A DNA stretch of 64,000 nt, from NCBI RefSeq assembly GCF_038561935.1, contig NZ_CP102770.1, positions 124,001-188,000 on the forward strand, in the 5' to 3' direction. Of the stretch, positions 23,736 through 31,693 are shown piece after piece. Position 1 is the stretch's first letter, and the number at the start of each line of letters is the position of its first letter. The position numbers and the translations under genes are program-made. The notes under the pieces were generated by a model. It was given only the letters and a program-made list of their open reading frames with translations, did not search any database and had not been told where the DNA came from. The stretch is from Myxococcus stipitatus (lineage in GTDB: Bacteria > Myxococcota > Myxococcia > Myxococcales > Myxococcaceae).

Positions 23736-25708
23736 ACCGCTGGGGACCATGGGGCATCGCGGGAGTGCTGGTGCTCGGGGGATGTTCTGTTCCAAGCCTC
23801 GATGAACTCAGGGCAGAGGGCCCGGGCCTCGCCGTCGAGGTCAACTACACGCGGAGCTTCAAGACGGGCTGCATCGTGATGCGTGTCTCCGATGAAGCCA
23901 ATGCCGCGAATACCAGTTCTCCGGTGATGATTGATGGCAGCCGCCTCGGCGCCATGTCTCCACCGATAAGACTGGGGCTTCTCCGGGCTCCGGGAGAGAA
24001 GCCTTTCGATGTGGTCCTTGCCTCGGAAGAAATGAGGAACTGGGGGCCCACGTTCCACCTGACCGTCAGTGCGTACGAGCGGGATTGTGGAGGCAAGGAG
24101 GTCGACCGGGCGGAGTTGGTTGTCGACATGTCGGGCAAGGGACGGAAGCCCTCGCAGTCGATGTCGCTCATCACACCGGATGAAGACGGAGATGGGTATG
24201 TCGCCACGCTCGCTGACGGCAGAGGCGGTACGGATTGCAATGACAAGGTCGATGACCCCTCCGCGGTGAAGATGTTCCCGGGCAACCCCGAGGTTTGTGA
24301 CGACGTCGACAACAACTGTGACTCAGTGGTGGATGAGCCGTTCGCGCAGAAGGGTGCTGCGTGTTCCGCTGATGTATGTGGTGGGACGTTCGTCTGCAGC
24401 CCCGAGACGAAGGGGGTCGTGTGCAGCGCGCTGTCTCCGAAGCTGTTCTACCGGGACGTGGATGCGGACGGCGAAGGGGGCATCCATGAAGTGGCGCTCA
24501 AGGTCTGCCAAGGAGAAACGGTCCCTCCCGGCTATGTGGAGAGCGCGGCGACGGACTGCGATGACGCGGACCCTTCGACGAATCGACGAGCGACCGAGTC
24601 GTGCGACGCCATCGACAACAACTGCAATGGGGGCGTGGACGAGGGCCTGTCGGCGTGCGGTGGCACGTTGAAGCAAGTGACGGACTATCACCTGTCGTCA
24701 GCAAACCAGGGGTGGATGACCGTTTCGATGGGGTTGAGCGGGTATCCGGTGTGGATTGCGGGGACGGGCGGAAAGCTGGCGGTGCGGATGGCTCCCTCCG
24801 AGAAGTTCAGGAGCTTCAGCTTCAACGACCCGACCACGACACCGCCGGATGGAAGTCCTCCTGTCTCCGCGAAGAACTGCGGCGATCACGACTGGACCGT
24901 CTCCTGGGTGGACTCGGAGGGCCGCGTGTTTCTCGGGGCGAAGGGCGGGTGGTTTGCCCTGCACAACGGCGTCCCAAACCTCGACTGCTTGCCAGGCATT
25001 ACGCCACCGAGGTCAGGTTCCGGCAGTCCTTTCGACATCACAGGAATTGTGGGGTTCGAGGCGGAGAGCGAGAGGTTCATCTACTTCACGGACGCAGGTG
25101 GCAGGCTCATTCGCTGGAAGGTCGGTACAGCCCCCGTTGTGTTGGATGACCTCGGCGCGACGGAGGGCTTGAGCTTCCACGGCCTCCACGGGTTGAGCGA
25201 AGACTTCCTGCTGGCGGGCGGTGGGAGTTCACCAGTAGGCCCGGAGATTGTGCGTTTTGAGGCGTCCCCAGGGGCGACGCCACCTTCTCACGACCACTTC
25301 TCTCTGCTCTCCAATCCCGGAACCGGTTCCATCAGGGCCGTGTGGATGGGGAAGGAAAGGCTCGGGTGTGTGGTGGGAGACGGGGGCGGGGCGTGGCGTC
25401 AGGACAAAGCGGCCGTGCTGGTATGGTCTCGGGCGCCCGCCGTACCCGGAGGCCCCGTCAACTTCACCAGCGTGGTCATGCGCTATGACCAGTCCAACCC
25501 ACAGAGTCTCGCGAATGAGCAGTGCTACATGGTGGACTCGAGCTCGAGCGGAAGACTGCGACGGTGGACACCGCATGGCTGGGCGAAGGAAGTGCCCCTG
25601 CCGTCCGCGGCGAATGTGCCGCTGAGAGACCTCGCGATGAACCCCACCGGAAGTGAGTTCTGGATCGTCGGAGACCAGGGCCGCGTCTTCCACTACCCGG
25701 AGCCGTGA
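23732..25708 (+). CDS. MopE-like lipoprotein, copy 5 (two repeats)
   Basis: A 658-residue lipoprotein: GGC lipobox (Cys18), SVPSLDE, Y-RSFKTGCIVM-VSDE, two MopE-type units (VCDDVDNNCDSV, SCDAIDNNCNGG) separated by a Cys-rich insert (ACSADVCGGTFVCSPETK) also present in copies 1, 2 and 4, and the shared C-terminal domain ending GRVFHYPEP. Start overlaps the TPR partner by four bases. Its 3' end overlaps the convergent ClC gene by 16 bases. Compared with copies 1 and 2 it has one unit fewer; compared with copy 4, four fewer, so the repeat number is variable in this family. Location: outer surface or periplasm by lipid anchor. Confidence 0.85.
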   Translation: MNRWGPWGIAGVLVLGGCSVPSLDELRAEGPGLAVEVNYTRSFKTGCIVMRVSDEANAANTSSPVMIDGSRLGAMSPPIRLGLLRAPGEKPFDVVLASEEMRNWGPTFHLTVSAYERDCGGKEVDRAELVVDMSGKGRKPSQSMSLITPDEDGDGYVATLADGRGGTDCNDKVDDPSAVKMFPGNPEVCDDVDNNCDSVVDEPFAQKGAACSADVCGGTFVCSPETKGVVCSALSPKLFYRDVDADGEGGIHEVALKVCQGETVPPGYVESAATDCDDADPSTNRRATESCDAIDNNCNGGVDEGLSACGGTLKQVTDYHLSSANQGWMTVSMGLSGYPVWIAGTGGKLAVRMAPSEKFRSFSFNDPTTTPPDGSPPVSAKNCGDHDWTVSWVDSEGRVFLGAKGGWFALHNGVPNLDCLPGITPPRSGSGSPFDITGIVGFEAESERFIYFTDAGGRLIRWKVGTAPVVLDDLGATEGLSFHGLHGLSEDFLLAGGGSSPVGPEIVRFEASPGATPPSHDHFSLLSNPGTGSIRAVWMGKERLGCVVGDGGGAWRQDKAAVLVWSRAPAVPGGPVNFTSVVMRYDQSNPQSLANEQCYMVDSSSSGRLRRWTPHGWAKEVPLPSAANVPLRDLAMNPTGSEFWIVGDQGRVFHYPEP

Positions 25709-27006
25709 TTCTCCGGCCCCGCTGACCCACGGGGCCCGGGATTCTCCCGGGCCTCCTCCATCTCCCGCAGCGCCACCCACCGCGCGAGCAGCGGCCCACC
25801 GTGCTTGCCGCGCCCAATCCGTTGCGCCGGATAAATCCCCCGGTGCCCCGTCAGCAGATACGCCACCGTCGCCACAATCATCACGTGCGGGAGCACCCCC
25901 GCGCCCACCAGCTCCACCGCCATGATGGACAGCGCGAGCGGCGTATTCGCCGCCGCCGCGAACATCGCCGCCATCCCCACCGCGGCCCCCAGGTCCACCG
26001 GCAGCCCGAGCCCCCTCGCCAGCACGTTCCCCAGGCTCGCGCCCATGAAGAACAGCGGCGTCACCTCACCCCCGAGGAACCCCGCTCCCAACGTCACCAC
26101 CGTGAACACCAGCTTCCACGCGAACGCCGACACCGGCAGCGCCGGGTCCTGGAACGCTCGCAATATCCCCGGCACCCCCAACCCCAGATACGCGTCCGTC
26201 CCCACCCACAGCCACAACAGCACCACCGCCGTGCCACCCATCGCCATCCGCAACGGCAACCCCGGCACCCGCCGCTCCAACACCGCCTTCAGCCGGTGCA
26301 TCCCCTCCACGAACAGCACCGCCACCGCCGCCACCCCCACCGCGAACACCAACCACTTCCCCACCACCGGCACCGTCAACGGCAACGCCCCCGGCACCGG
26401 ATACACCGTGTGGTGAATCCCCAACCCCCGCGTCACCAAATCCCCCACCACCGACGCCACCAGCGCCGGCAAGAGCGCCTCGTACCCCAGCCGCCCCACC
26501 ACCACGACCTCCAACCCGAACACCACCCCCGCCACCGGCGTCCCGAACACCGAGCCGAACCCTCCCGCGATTCCCGCCGCCAACAGCTCCCGCCTCAAGT
26601 CCGGCCCCACCCGGAACCGGTGCGCAATCCAGTCCGCCAGGCTCCCACCCATCTGCACCGCCGTCCCCTCCCGCCCCGCACTGCCGCCAAACAGGTGCGT
26701 CAGCACCGTCCCCACCAACACCATCGGCGCCATCCGCAACGGCACCTGCGCATCCCCCGTGTGCACCGTGTCGAGCACCAGGTTGTTGCCCCCCTTCACC
26801 GGCCCCCCCCACCGCGCGTACACCGCCCCCAACACCCACCCCGCCAAGGGCAGCGCGTACACGAACGTCGGATGGCTCCCCCTCAGCCGCGTCGCCTCCT
26901 CCAGCAGCCACAAGAACCCCGCGGACGCCACGCCACACACCCCCCCCACCACCGCCCCCAACACCAGCCACTGCGCCAACACCCGCGCACTCCCCGCCCA
27001 CCGCAC
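25693..27006 (-). CDS. ClC-family voltage-gated chloride channel/antiporter
   Basis: A 437-residue membrane protein with ~10 hydrophobic segments and ClC motifs: GGSAGREGTAVQMG (the GREGP-type selectivity motif, with Thr for Pro), GIAGGFGSVFGTPVAG (GxFxxP-like loop), and LGAGFLGGEVTPLFFMG near the third filter region. ClC proteins move chloride or fluoride across the inner membrane, as channels or proton antiporters. No cytoplasmic CBS domain is present, as in short bacterial members. The start is GTG at 27006. The last ~20 residues (from EMEEAREN on) are polar, encoded opposite the terminator of the convergent lipoprotein, and are probably a non-conserved extension. Coding strand is G-rich with many GGG and GTG codons, unlike neighbours. 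Confidence 0.88.
   Translation of the reverse strand: MRWAGSARVLAQWLVLGAVVGGVCGVASAGFLWLLEEATRLRGSHPTFVYALPLAGWVLGAVYARWGGPVKGGNNLVLDTVHTGDAQVPLRMAPMVLVGTVLTHLFGGSAGREGTAVQMGGSLADWIAHRFRVGPDLRRELLAAGIAGGFGSVFGTPVAGVVFGLEVVVVGRLGYEALLPALVASVVGDLVTRGLGIHHTVYPVPGALPLTVPVVGKWLVFAVGVAAVAVLFVEGMHRLKAVLERRVPGLPLRMAMGGTAVVLLWLWVGTDAYLGLGVPGILRAFQDPALPVSAFAWKLVFTVVTLGAGFLGGEVTPLFFMGASLGNVLARGLGLPVDLGAAVGMAAMFAAAANTPLALSIMAVELVGAGVLPHVMIVATVAYLLTGHRGIYPAQRIGRGKHGGPLLARWVALREMEEARENPGPRGSAGPENHGSG
25733..25753. terminator. Hairpin terminator shared by convergent genes, inside the ClC coding end
   Basis: GGCCCGGG (25733-25740) pairs with CCCGGGCC (25746-25753) over a 5-base loop, 24 bases after the lipoprotein stop. 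It lies within the last codons of the minus-strand ClC gene. Nearly the same element follows copy 4. Confidence 0.55.
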
Positions 27007-27027
27007 TCAGGCCTCCCTTCCGGACTT

Positions 27028-27110
27028 TTGAAACATCATGAAACATCGCGTCACTCGTCGCGATGCGTCAAAAACAAGACACCTCAAGGTCGCGTCATAC
27101 AGGGTTTCAA
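27028..27110. promoter_or_regulatory. Repeat-bearing divergent control region of the ClC and SGNH genes
   Basis: TGAAACATC occurs twice, 10 bases apart (27029-27037 and 27039-27047). CATCGCG (27044-27050) pairs with CGCGATG (27059-27065) around 8 bases. A longer-range pair, TTGAAAC (27028-27034) and GTTTCAA (27104-27110), encloses the region. The layout suggests a regulator binding site near the ClC start, read by eye. Confidence 0.35.
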
Positions 27111-27228
27111 GCCTTCCTCGAATTCTGACTGTCCGCGTTATTCTAGTTTGCGGGTGATTCGCGAATCGACGCCATGTAGCGTTCCGGCTCCCCCTACATC
27201 CCTCCAGTGGGAAGAAAAGAGAGCGGGC

Positions 27229-28317
27229 ATGTCCTTCCGGCGCAATGGGCTGTCCTTGGCCGCTGTGGTCGCGGCTGGCGCGGTGAGCGGTAGCGCGATG
27301 GCGAGCACCATCAACCAGAACACGTCGTGGACCATCGACCGGTCCACGTCCACGACGAAGTACCGCGTGGTGGCGTACGGCGACTCCATCTATGCGGGCT
27401 ACAACGGTGGAATCGGCAGTGTCGCCCGCCGCGCGGCCCCCGTGGTGCAGGGCGAGTACCTGGCGCAGGTCTGGAACACGGACATGGAGGTCATCCGCCG
27501 CACGAAGTCCGGCGCGCGCGCGGACGACATCTACAACAACAAGATTGTCTCCGAGCGCTCGTACATGCAGGCGGCCAACACGCGCGTCGTGATGTTCGAG
27601 ATGTGCGGCAATGACTATCTCCAGGCCCGCAGCGCGTTCTCCGACCAGACGGGGACGTGTAACTACAGCGGCCTGGAGGCGGCGCTGGCGGCCTGTACGA
27701 CGTACACGGAGAGGGCCATGCAGGCCATCAACCAGTACGCCACGTCCGCCAAGGTCAAGATTGTCTCCAACATCTACTACCCGGGCTTCGACGCGGACAA
27801 CGTGCAGACGGGCTGCAAGGACGCCGGGACGGGCGCCTCCATCAACAAGCAGGTGAAGTTCCTCCCCCTGCTGGCGCGCAGCAACTGGCGCACGTGCAGC
27901 CTGGCGGAGAAGTACGGCTTCAAGTGCGCGGACTCGTTCGCGGAGATGATGGCCGCCGACTACGACTCCAACGGCGACGGCAGGGTGGACTCCGAGGCCC
28001 TGCGCTACGTCTCCGGTGAGACCGAGGACGCGTACGTGGCCCGCATCACCGGCGCGCTGCGCGGCACGCTGCGCGACGCGAACACGCACTTCGTCAACGC
28101 GAGCACCAGCTACGACTACATCCAGTCGGACAACACCCACCCGACGTACTTCGGCACCACCATCGGCGTGAACATCTTCTCGGGCTCGGGCTCCGGCACG
28201 GGCGCGCCCCAGTTCACCGATGGCCAGGTCGTCAACGGGAAGAACCCCGAGTGGAACAAGTCCGGCCACGAGCGCATGGGCTGGGAAGGCACGCGCTTCA
28301 ACCCCTCCACGCCGTGA
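27229..28317 (+). CDS. Secreted SGNH/GDSL-family hydrolase
   Basis: A 362-residue secreted protein. The signal peptide (AAVVAAGAVSGSAMA) cleaves near residue 25. Block I is YGDSIYAG (catalytic Ser), block III is MCGNDYL (oxyanion Asn), block V is DNTHPT (catalytic Asp and His), which together define an SGNH esterase/lipase fold. An EF-hand-like loop, DYDSNGDGRVDSEA, lies at about residue 245, unusual in the family and suggesting calcium binding. Four or more Cys suggest disulphides. SGNH enzymes deacylate esters of sugars, lipids or polymers; substrate unknown. The ATG at 27229 follows a purine-rich stretch (GAAGAAAAGAGAG) and gives the signal peptide; longer in-frame starts lie opposite the ClC gene. 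A terminator follows. Confidence 0.87.
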   Translation: MSFRRNGLSLAAVVAAGAVSGSAMASTINQNTSWTIDRSTSTTKYRVVAYGDSIYAGYNGGIGSVARRAAPVVQGEYLAQVWNTDMEVIRRTKSGARADDIYNNKIVSERSYMQAANTRVVMFEMCGNDYLQARSAFSDQTGTCNYSGLEAALAACTTYTERAMQAINQYATSAKVKIVSNIYYPGFDADNVQTGCKDAGTGASINKQVKFLPLLARSNWRTCSLAEKYGFKCADSFAEMMAADYDSNGDGRVDSEALRYVSGETEDAYVARITGALRGTLRDANTHFVNASTSYDYIQSDNTHPTYFGTTIGVNIFSGSGSGTGAPQFTDGQVVNGKNPEWNKSGHERMGWEGTRFNPSTP

Positions 28318-28363
28318 TGTTCGCGCCCGCGACCCGCGGGTGAGCGGCACGTGAGTGGCACCC

Positions 28364-28398
28364 AAGGCCTCCGGTTCTCCTCGAGAGCCGGGGGCCTT
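28364..28398. terminator. Hairpin terminator between convergent genes
   Basis: AAGGCCTCCGG (28364-28374) pairs with CCGGGGGCCTT (28388-28398) with one mismatch, followed by TGT. It sits between the SGNH stop (28317) and the minus-strand stop at 28416, so it may serve both. Confidence 0.6.
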
Positions 28399-28415
28399 GT
28401 CGTGTCCTCCGCGCG

Positions 28416-29333
28416 CTACGCGAGGAAGCGCCACGCGGTGAAGGCGAGGATGCCCGCGTAGAAGATGAGCCGGCCGAGCCACTCCACGCTCCGCCGCGCG
28501 CCGCGCGTCCACGACGGCACCACCCACGCCGCGGTCAACGACACCAGCTCCGCCACCCCGCGCCAGAGGCACGCGATGAGCAACAGGCTCAGCGCCACCG
28601 GCGCGTAGTAGCGGCCGAACGTGCCCAGGTACGCCGCGAGGCCACGCTGGTGGTACTCGCCGAACGCGCCGCCGAAGGCGATGTACTGGTGGGCGCGGAA
28701 GAAGATGGCCGCGGGCACCGCCGGGAACACCACGAGCTTGAGGAGCAGGTGGTACCAGCGCTTGCGCCACAGCGCCTTGCGCGCCTGGCCATAGCGCAGC
28801 ACCGGATGCGAGGCCGCGTCGCCCAGGGTGGCGCCGTGACGGCGCAGCACCTCGAGCAGGGGCAGCGCGTCCTCGGCCTCCAGGGCGTACTCGAGCGCGC
28901 GCCCCGATGTCAGGCGCAGCACCACGCCCGGCCCGGGGAGAGGAAGCCGCCACGGTTGCACCGATGCCACCGTGTGGAAGGGAATCTCCAGCATCGAGCG
29001 CGTGCGCAGGGTGAGCGTCACGTCCGTGTCGCCCACCTCGAGCGTGGCTCGGGCGAGGAAGCGCAGCACCGACACGAGCAGCAGGGGGACACCCACGCCC
29101 GCGAGGAGCCCGAGCACGAGCGGCTCCGGGGTGAGCGTCTGCTCTCCCGCGAGGATGTCCTTCAGCAGCCAGCCGATGAAGAAGACGAGGCTGCCCAGGG
29201 CCACGGCCTGCGCGAGCATCGCCACACCGCGTCGCGCGGGCGTCCAGGCGTGGAGCCTGAAGCGCGCGTCGTCCGCGACGGCGGGAGGGAGGGGCTCGCT
29301 GAGAGGGCGATGGTAGACGGAGAGCGTGCTCAT
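28416..29333 (-). CDS. Membrane protein with a bacterial PH-like segment, function unknown
   Basis: A 305-residue protein with two N-terminal transmembrane helices (about residues 37-60 and 70-93), a soluble beta-rich part (about 100-165: LEVGDTDVTLTLRTRSMLEI, then VVLRLTSGRALEYAL) that looks like a bacterial PH-type domain, and three further helices toward the C-terminus, ending FTAWRFLA. The PH-like reading is based on alternating strands with a final helix and is tentative. The ATG at 29333 is chosen because residues from further upstream in frame are Pro/Ser/Arg-rich and lie over the divergent gene. Divergent from the gene at 29398 with only 64 bases between. No enzyme motif seen. Confidence 0.75.
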   Translation of the reverse strand: MSTLSVYHRPLSEPLPPAVADDARFRLHAWTPARRGVAMLAQAVALGSLVFFIGWLLKDILAGEQTLTPEPLVLGLLAGVGVPLLLVSVLRFLARATLEVGDTDVTLTLRTRSMLEIPFHTVASVQPWRLPLPGPGVVLRLTSGRALEYALEAEDALPLLEVLRRHGATLGDAASHPVLRYGQARKALWRKRWYHLLLKLVVFPAVPAAIFFRAHQYIAFGGAFGEYHQRGLAAYLGTFGRYYAPVALSLLLIACLWRGVAELVSLTAAWVVPSWTRGARRSVEWLGRLIFYAGILAFTAWRFLA

Positions 29334-29397
29334 GGCTGCGATTGCCTCGGCGAGAGGGTGTCCGTAGCATACGCAGCGCGGAGGTCTCCCGGCGAGC

Positions 29398-30036
29398 ATG
29401 CGGCCGCAGCACTCATCCCCTGAACGGCGCGTCGACCCCGACGGCGTCACCCACGTTGCCGCGCCGCGTCCTTCCTCTGGAGGAGGAGTCGGCCGCTGGC
29501 TGGTGGGCGGTGCGCTTGTCTTCACGGCCCTCTGTGTCGTGTTGAGTGTGTGGTGGAGCAGTAGAGAAGTGGTGGTGGAGGAATCGCCCTTCGTCGCGTC
29601 GCCGCCGCCCCCCGCGCCCGTGATGGCTCAGGCACCCACCGCGCCGCCGCGAGTCCCCGTGCAGGCCGTGGTCCCGTCCCCGCCCATCGCGGAGGGCGTG
29701 CCTCCTTCCCCTCCGGAGCCAGACATGCCGCCGCCGGCCGAGCGCACGGGACTTCAGCTCTACCAACGCGGCACGAAGCCTCTCAAGGTCGGCCTCGTCG
29801 TGCCGGAGGGCTTCGAGCTGCCTCCTGGCTACGTGCGCCACTACCAGTCCACGGACGAGGGTGAGCGCGTCGAGGCCATCCTCATGTTCCATCCAGACCA
29901 CAAGCCGGTGGATGCGAATGGTCAGCCCATCCCCATCCCCGAGAACCGCGTGGTGCCGGAGGAGCTGGCGCCTCCGGGCATGCCGCTGCGCATGCTCGAG
30001 CTGCCCAAGGGCGACGAGTCCAAGGACACTCCTTGA
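29398..30036 (+). CDS. Pro-rich single-pass membrane protein upstream of lnt
   Basis: A 212-residue protein with a cytoplasmic N-terminus of ~30 residues, one membrane helix (WLVGGALVFTALCVVLSVWW, residues ~33-52), a long Pro/Ala/Val-rich spacer to about 115, and a small C-terminal region (LQLYQRGTKPLKVGLVVPEGFELPPGY in part, then MFHPDHKPVDANGQPI). It looks like an envelope-spanning protein with an extracytoplasmic tip, but no family was recognised. The stop codon overlaps the TTG start of lnt (TTGA at 30033-30036), so the two are translationally coupled. A role near lipoprotein maturation is only a guess from that. Confidence 0.72.
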   Translation: MRPQHSSPERRVDPDGVTHVAAPRPSSGGGVGRWLVGGALVFTALCVVLSVWWSSREVVVEESPFVASPPPPAPVMAQAPTAPPRVPVQAVVPSPPIAEGVPPSPPEPDMPPPAERTGLQLYQRGTKPLKVGLVVPEGFELPPGYVRHYQSTDEGERVEAILMFHPDHKPVDANGQPIPIPENRVVPEELAPPGMPLRMLELPKGDESKDTP

Positions 30037-31676
30037 GGGGCAGGCTGGTGGAGGTCTCGCCTTCGGGCGCGGGCTCGGCGCGCTTCGTGGGTTGGGTGTG
30101 TGCGCTGGGGGCCACCACCGTGGCGCTGTGGGCCTTCTCGCTGCTCCAGGCGCCGTGGACGTGGTTGGGCTGGGTGGCGTTGGTGCCCTGGCTCGCGTCG
30201 GTGGACCACGCGCGGACGTCGCGTGAGGCGCTGGTGCTCGGGGGCGTGCTCAGCGCCACGTTCACCGCGGTCGTCTTCTCGTGGTTCCCCAGGGCCCTGC
30301 ACTCCTATTCGGGGGCGCCCGTCTGGCTGTGCTGGACGCTGCTGTTGCTCACCGCGCCCGTGTTCCAGCTCCAGTTCCCCGTCACGGCGCTCGCGCGACA
30401 TCTGGCTCGGCGCGCGGTGGGGACGCGGGCCGCGTGGCTTCCTCCCGTGGCGGGTGTTCTGATGTTCGTGGGCGTGGAGTGGCTTGCGCCCAAGCCCTTC
30501 GCGGACACGCTGGGACAGGGGCTCGTGTACTCGGAGCGGCTGCGCCAGGGCGCGGACCTCGCGGGGGCTCCGGGGCTCACGCTCGCGCTGCTGCTCGTCA
30601 ATGAGTGTCTGCTCGCGGCGATGGTGGCGTTCCGCACGCGTGGGAGCGCGCTCGCGCTGCGCCGGTTGGTGGCCGCGGGGGGCATCGTGTTGGCGTTGAT
30701 GGGCTACGGCGCCGTGCGGCTTCACGAGGTGCGCGCGGCGACGCAGGCGGAGCCATTGCTGGTCGTGGGCGCGGTGCAGGCCAACATCACGAGCTACGAG
30801 AAGCTCAAGGCGGAGCGGGGTACTTACGAAGTGGTGCGGATGGTGCTCGACACGCACTACGCCCTGTCGGATGGGCTGCTGCGCGAGGCTCCGCTGGATG
30901 TGCTCGTCTGGCCCGAGACGGTGTATCCGACGCCCTTCGGTGTGCCGAAGAGCGAGGCGGGCGCGGAGCTCGACACGGAGATCTCGGGCTATGTCTCCGC
31001 GCGCGCCGTGCCGCTCATCTTCGGCTCCTACGACGTGGAGGACGGGCGCGAGTTCAACGCCGCCATGTTCCTGTCGCCCTCGGCGGGGAAGGGCGGGGCG
31101 CCCGAGCGCGCGGTGTATCGCAAGTCCAAGCTCTTCCCGCTGACGGAGTGGGTGCCGGAGGCCATCGACTCGGAGCACCTTCGCGCGTGGCTTCCCTGGA
31201 CGGGGCGATGGACTCCGGGGCCCGGGCCTCGGACGGTGGTGCTGCGGCGGGGCGATGGGCGGCTGCTCCGTGTCGCTCCGCTCATCTGCTACGACTCCAT
31301 CTTCCCCTCGTACGTCGCGGAGGAGGTCCGGCAGGACGCGGACCTGCTGCTCACGCTGTCGAATGACTCGTGGTTCTCCGGCTCGCGAGGGCCCGGGCTG
31401 CACCTCACCCACGCCATCTTCCGCAGCATCGAGACGCGTCGGCCTCAGGTGCGCGTGACGAACTCGGGTGTCTCCGCGCTCATCGACGCGTCCGGGGCGG
31501 TGCTCACCGACATCGGGGATGACCAGCGGGGAGCTCGGGTCATGCGGGTGCCGGCGGCGACGGTGCGTCCCTCGCTGGCCTTGGAGTGGGGCAACTGGCT
31601 GGGGCCGGTGGCGCTGCTGCTGGCGGTCCTCTTGTTGGGCGGCGCGGCGCTGGGCGGCCGAGGCACCAGGCTCTAG
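30033..31676 (+). CDS. lnt: Apolipoprotein N-acyltransferase
   Basis: A 547-residue inner-membrane enzyme that adds the third acyl chain to lipoprotein N-terminal Cys. About six membrane segments fill residues 18-235, followed by a nitrilase-fold domain with the triad Glu295 (VWPET), Lys364 (RKSKLFPLTEW) and Cys419 (ICYDS), and a final membrane helix (LLLAVLLLGGAAL). The start TTG at 30033 overlaps the upstream stop; a GTG at 30048 is an alternative. Given the many lipoproteins in this window a functional lnt is expected. The IS4-family element sits immediately after the stop codon: the TAG (31674-31676) lies inside the 10-bp target duplication, so the gene itself is intact. Confidence 0.9.
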   Translation: MRGRLVEVSPSGAGSARFVGWVCALGATTVALWAFSLLQAPWTWLGWVALVPWLASVDHARTSREALVLGGVLSATFTAVVFSWFPRALHSYSGAPVWLCWTLLLLTAPVFQLQFPVTALARHLARRAVGTRAAWLPPVAGVLMFVGVEWLAPKPFADTLGQGLVYSERLRQGADLAGAPGLTLALLLVNECLLAAMVAFRTRGSALALRRLVAAGGIVLALMGYGAVRLHEVRAATQAEPLLVVGAVQANITSYEKLKAERGTYEVVRMVLDTHYALSDGLLREAPLDVLVWPETVYPTPFGVPKSEAGAELDTEISGYVSARAVPLIFGSYDVEDGREFNAAMFLSPSAGKGGAPERAVYRKSKLFPLTEWVPEAIDSEHLRAWLPWTGRWTPGPGPRTVVLRRGDGRLLRVAPLICYDSIFPSYVAEEVRQDADLLLTLSNDSWFSGSRGPGLHLTHAIFRSIETRRPQVRVTNSGVSALIDASGAVLTDIGDDQRGARVMRVPAATVRPSLALEWGNWLGPVALLLAVLLLGGAALGGRGTRL

Positions 31677-31693
31677 CCCCAATGCCGTTCACT

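Noticed and set aside
25801..27228. In-frame extension upstream of the SGNH hydrolase
   Set aside because: Pro/His/Arg-rich antisense of the ClC gene; the signal peptide starts at 27229.
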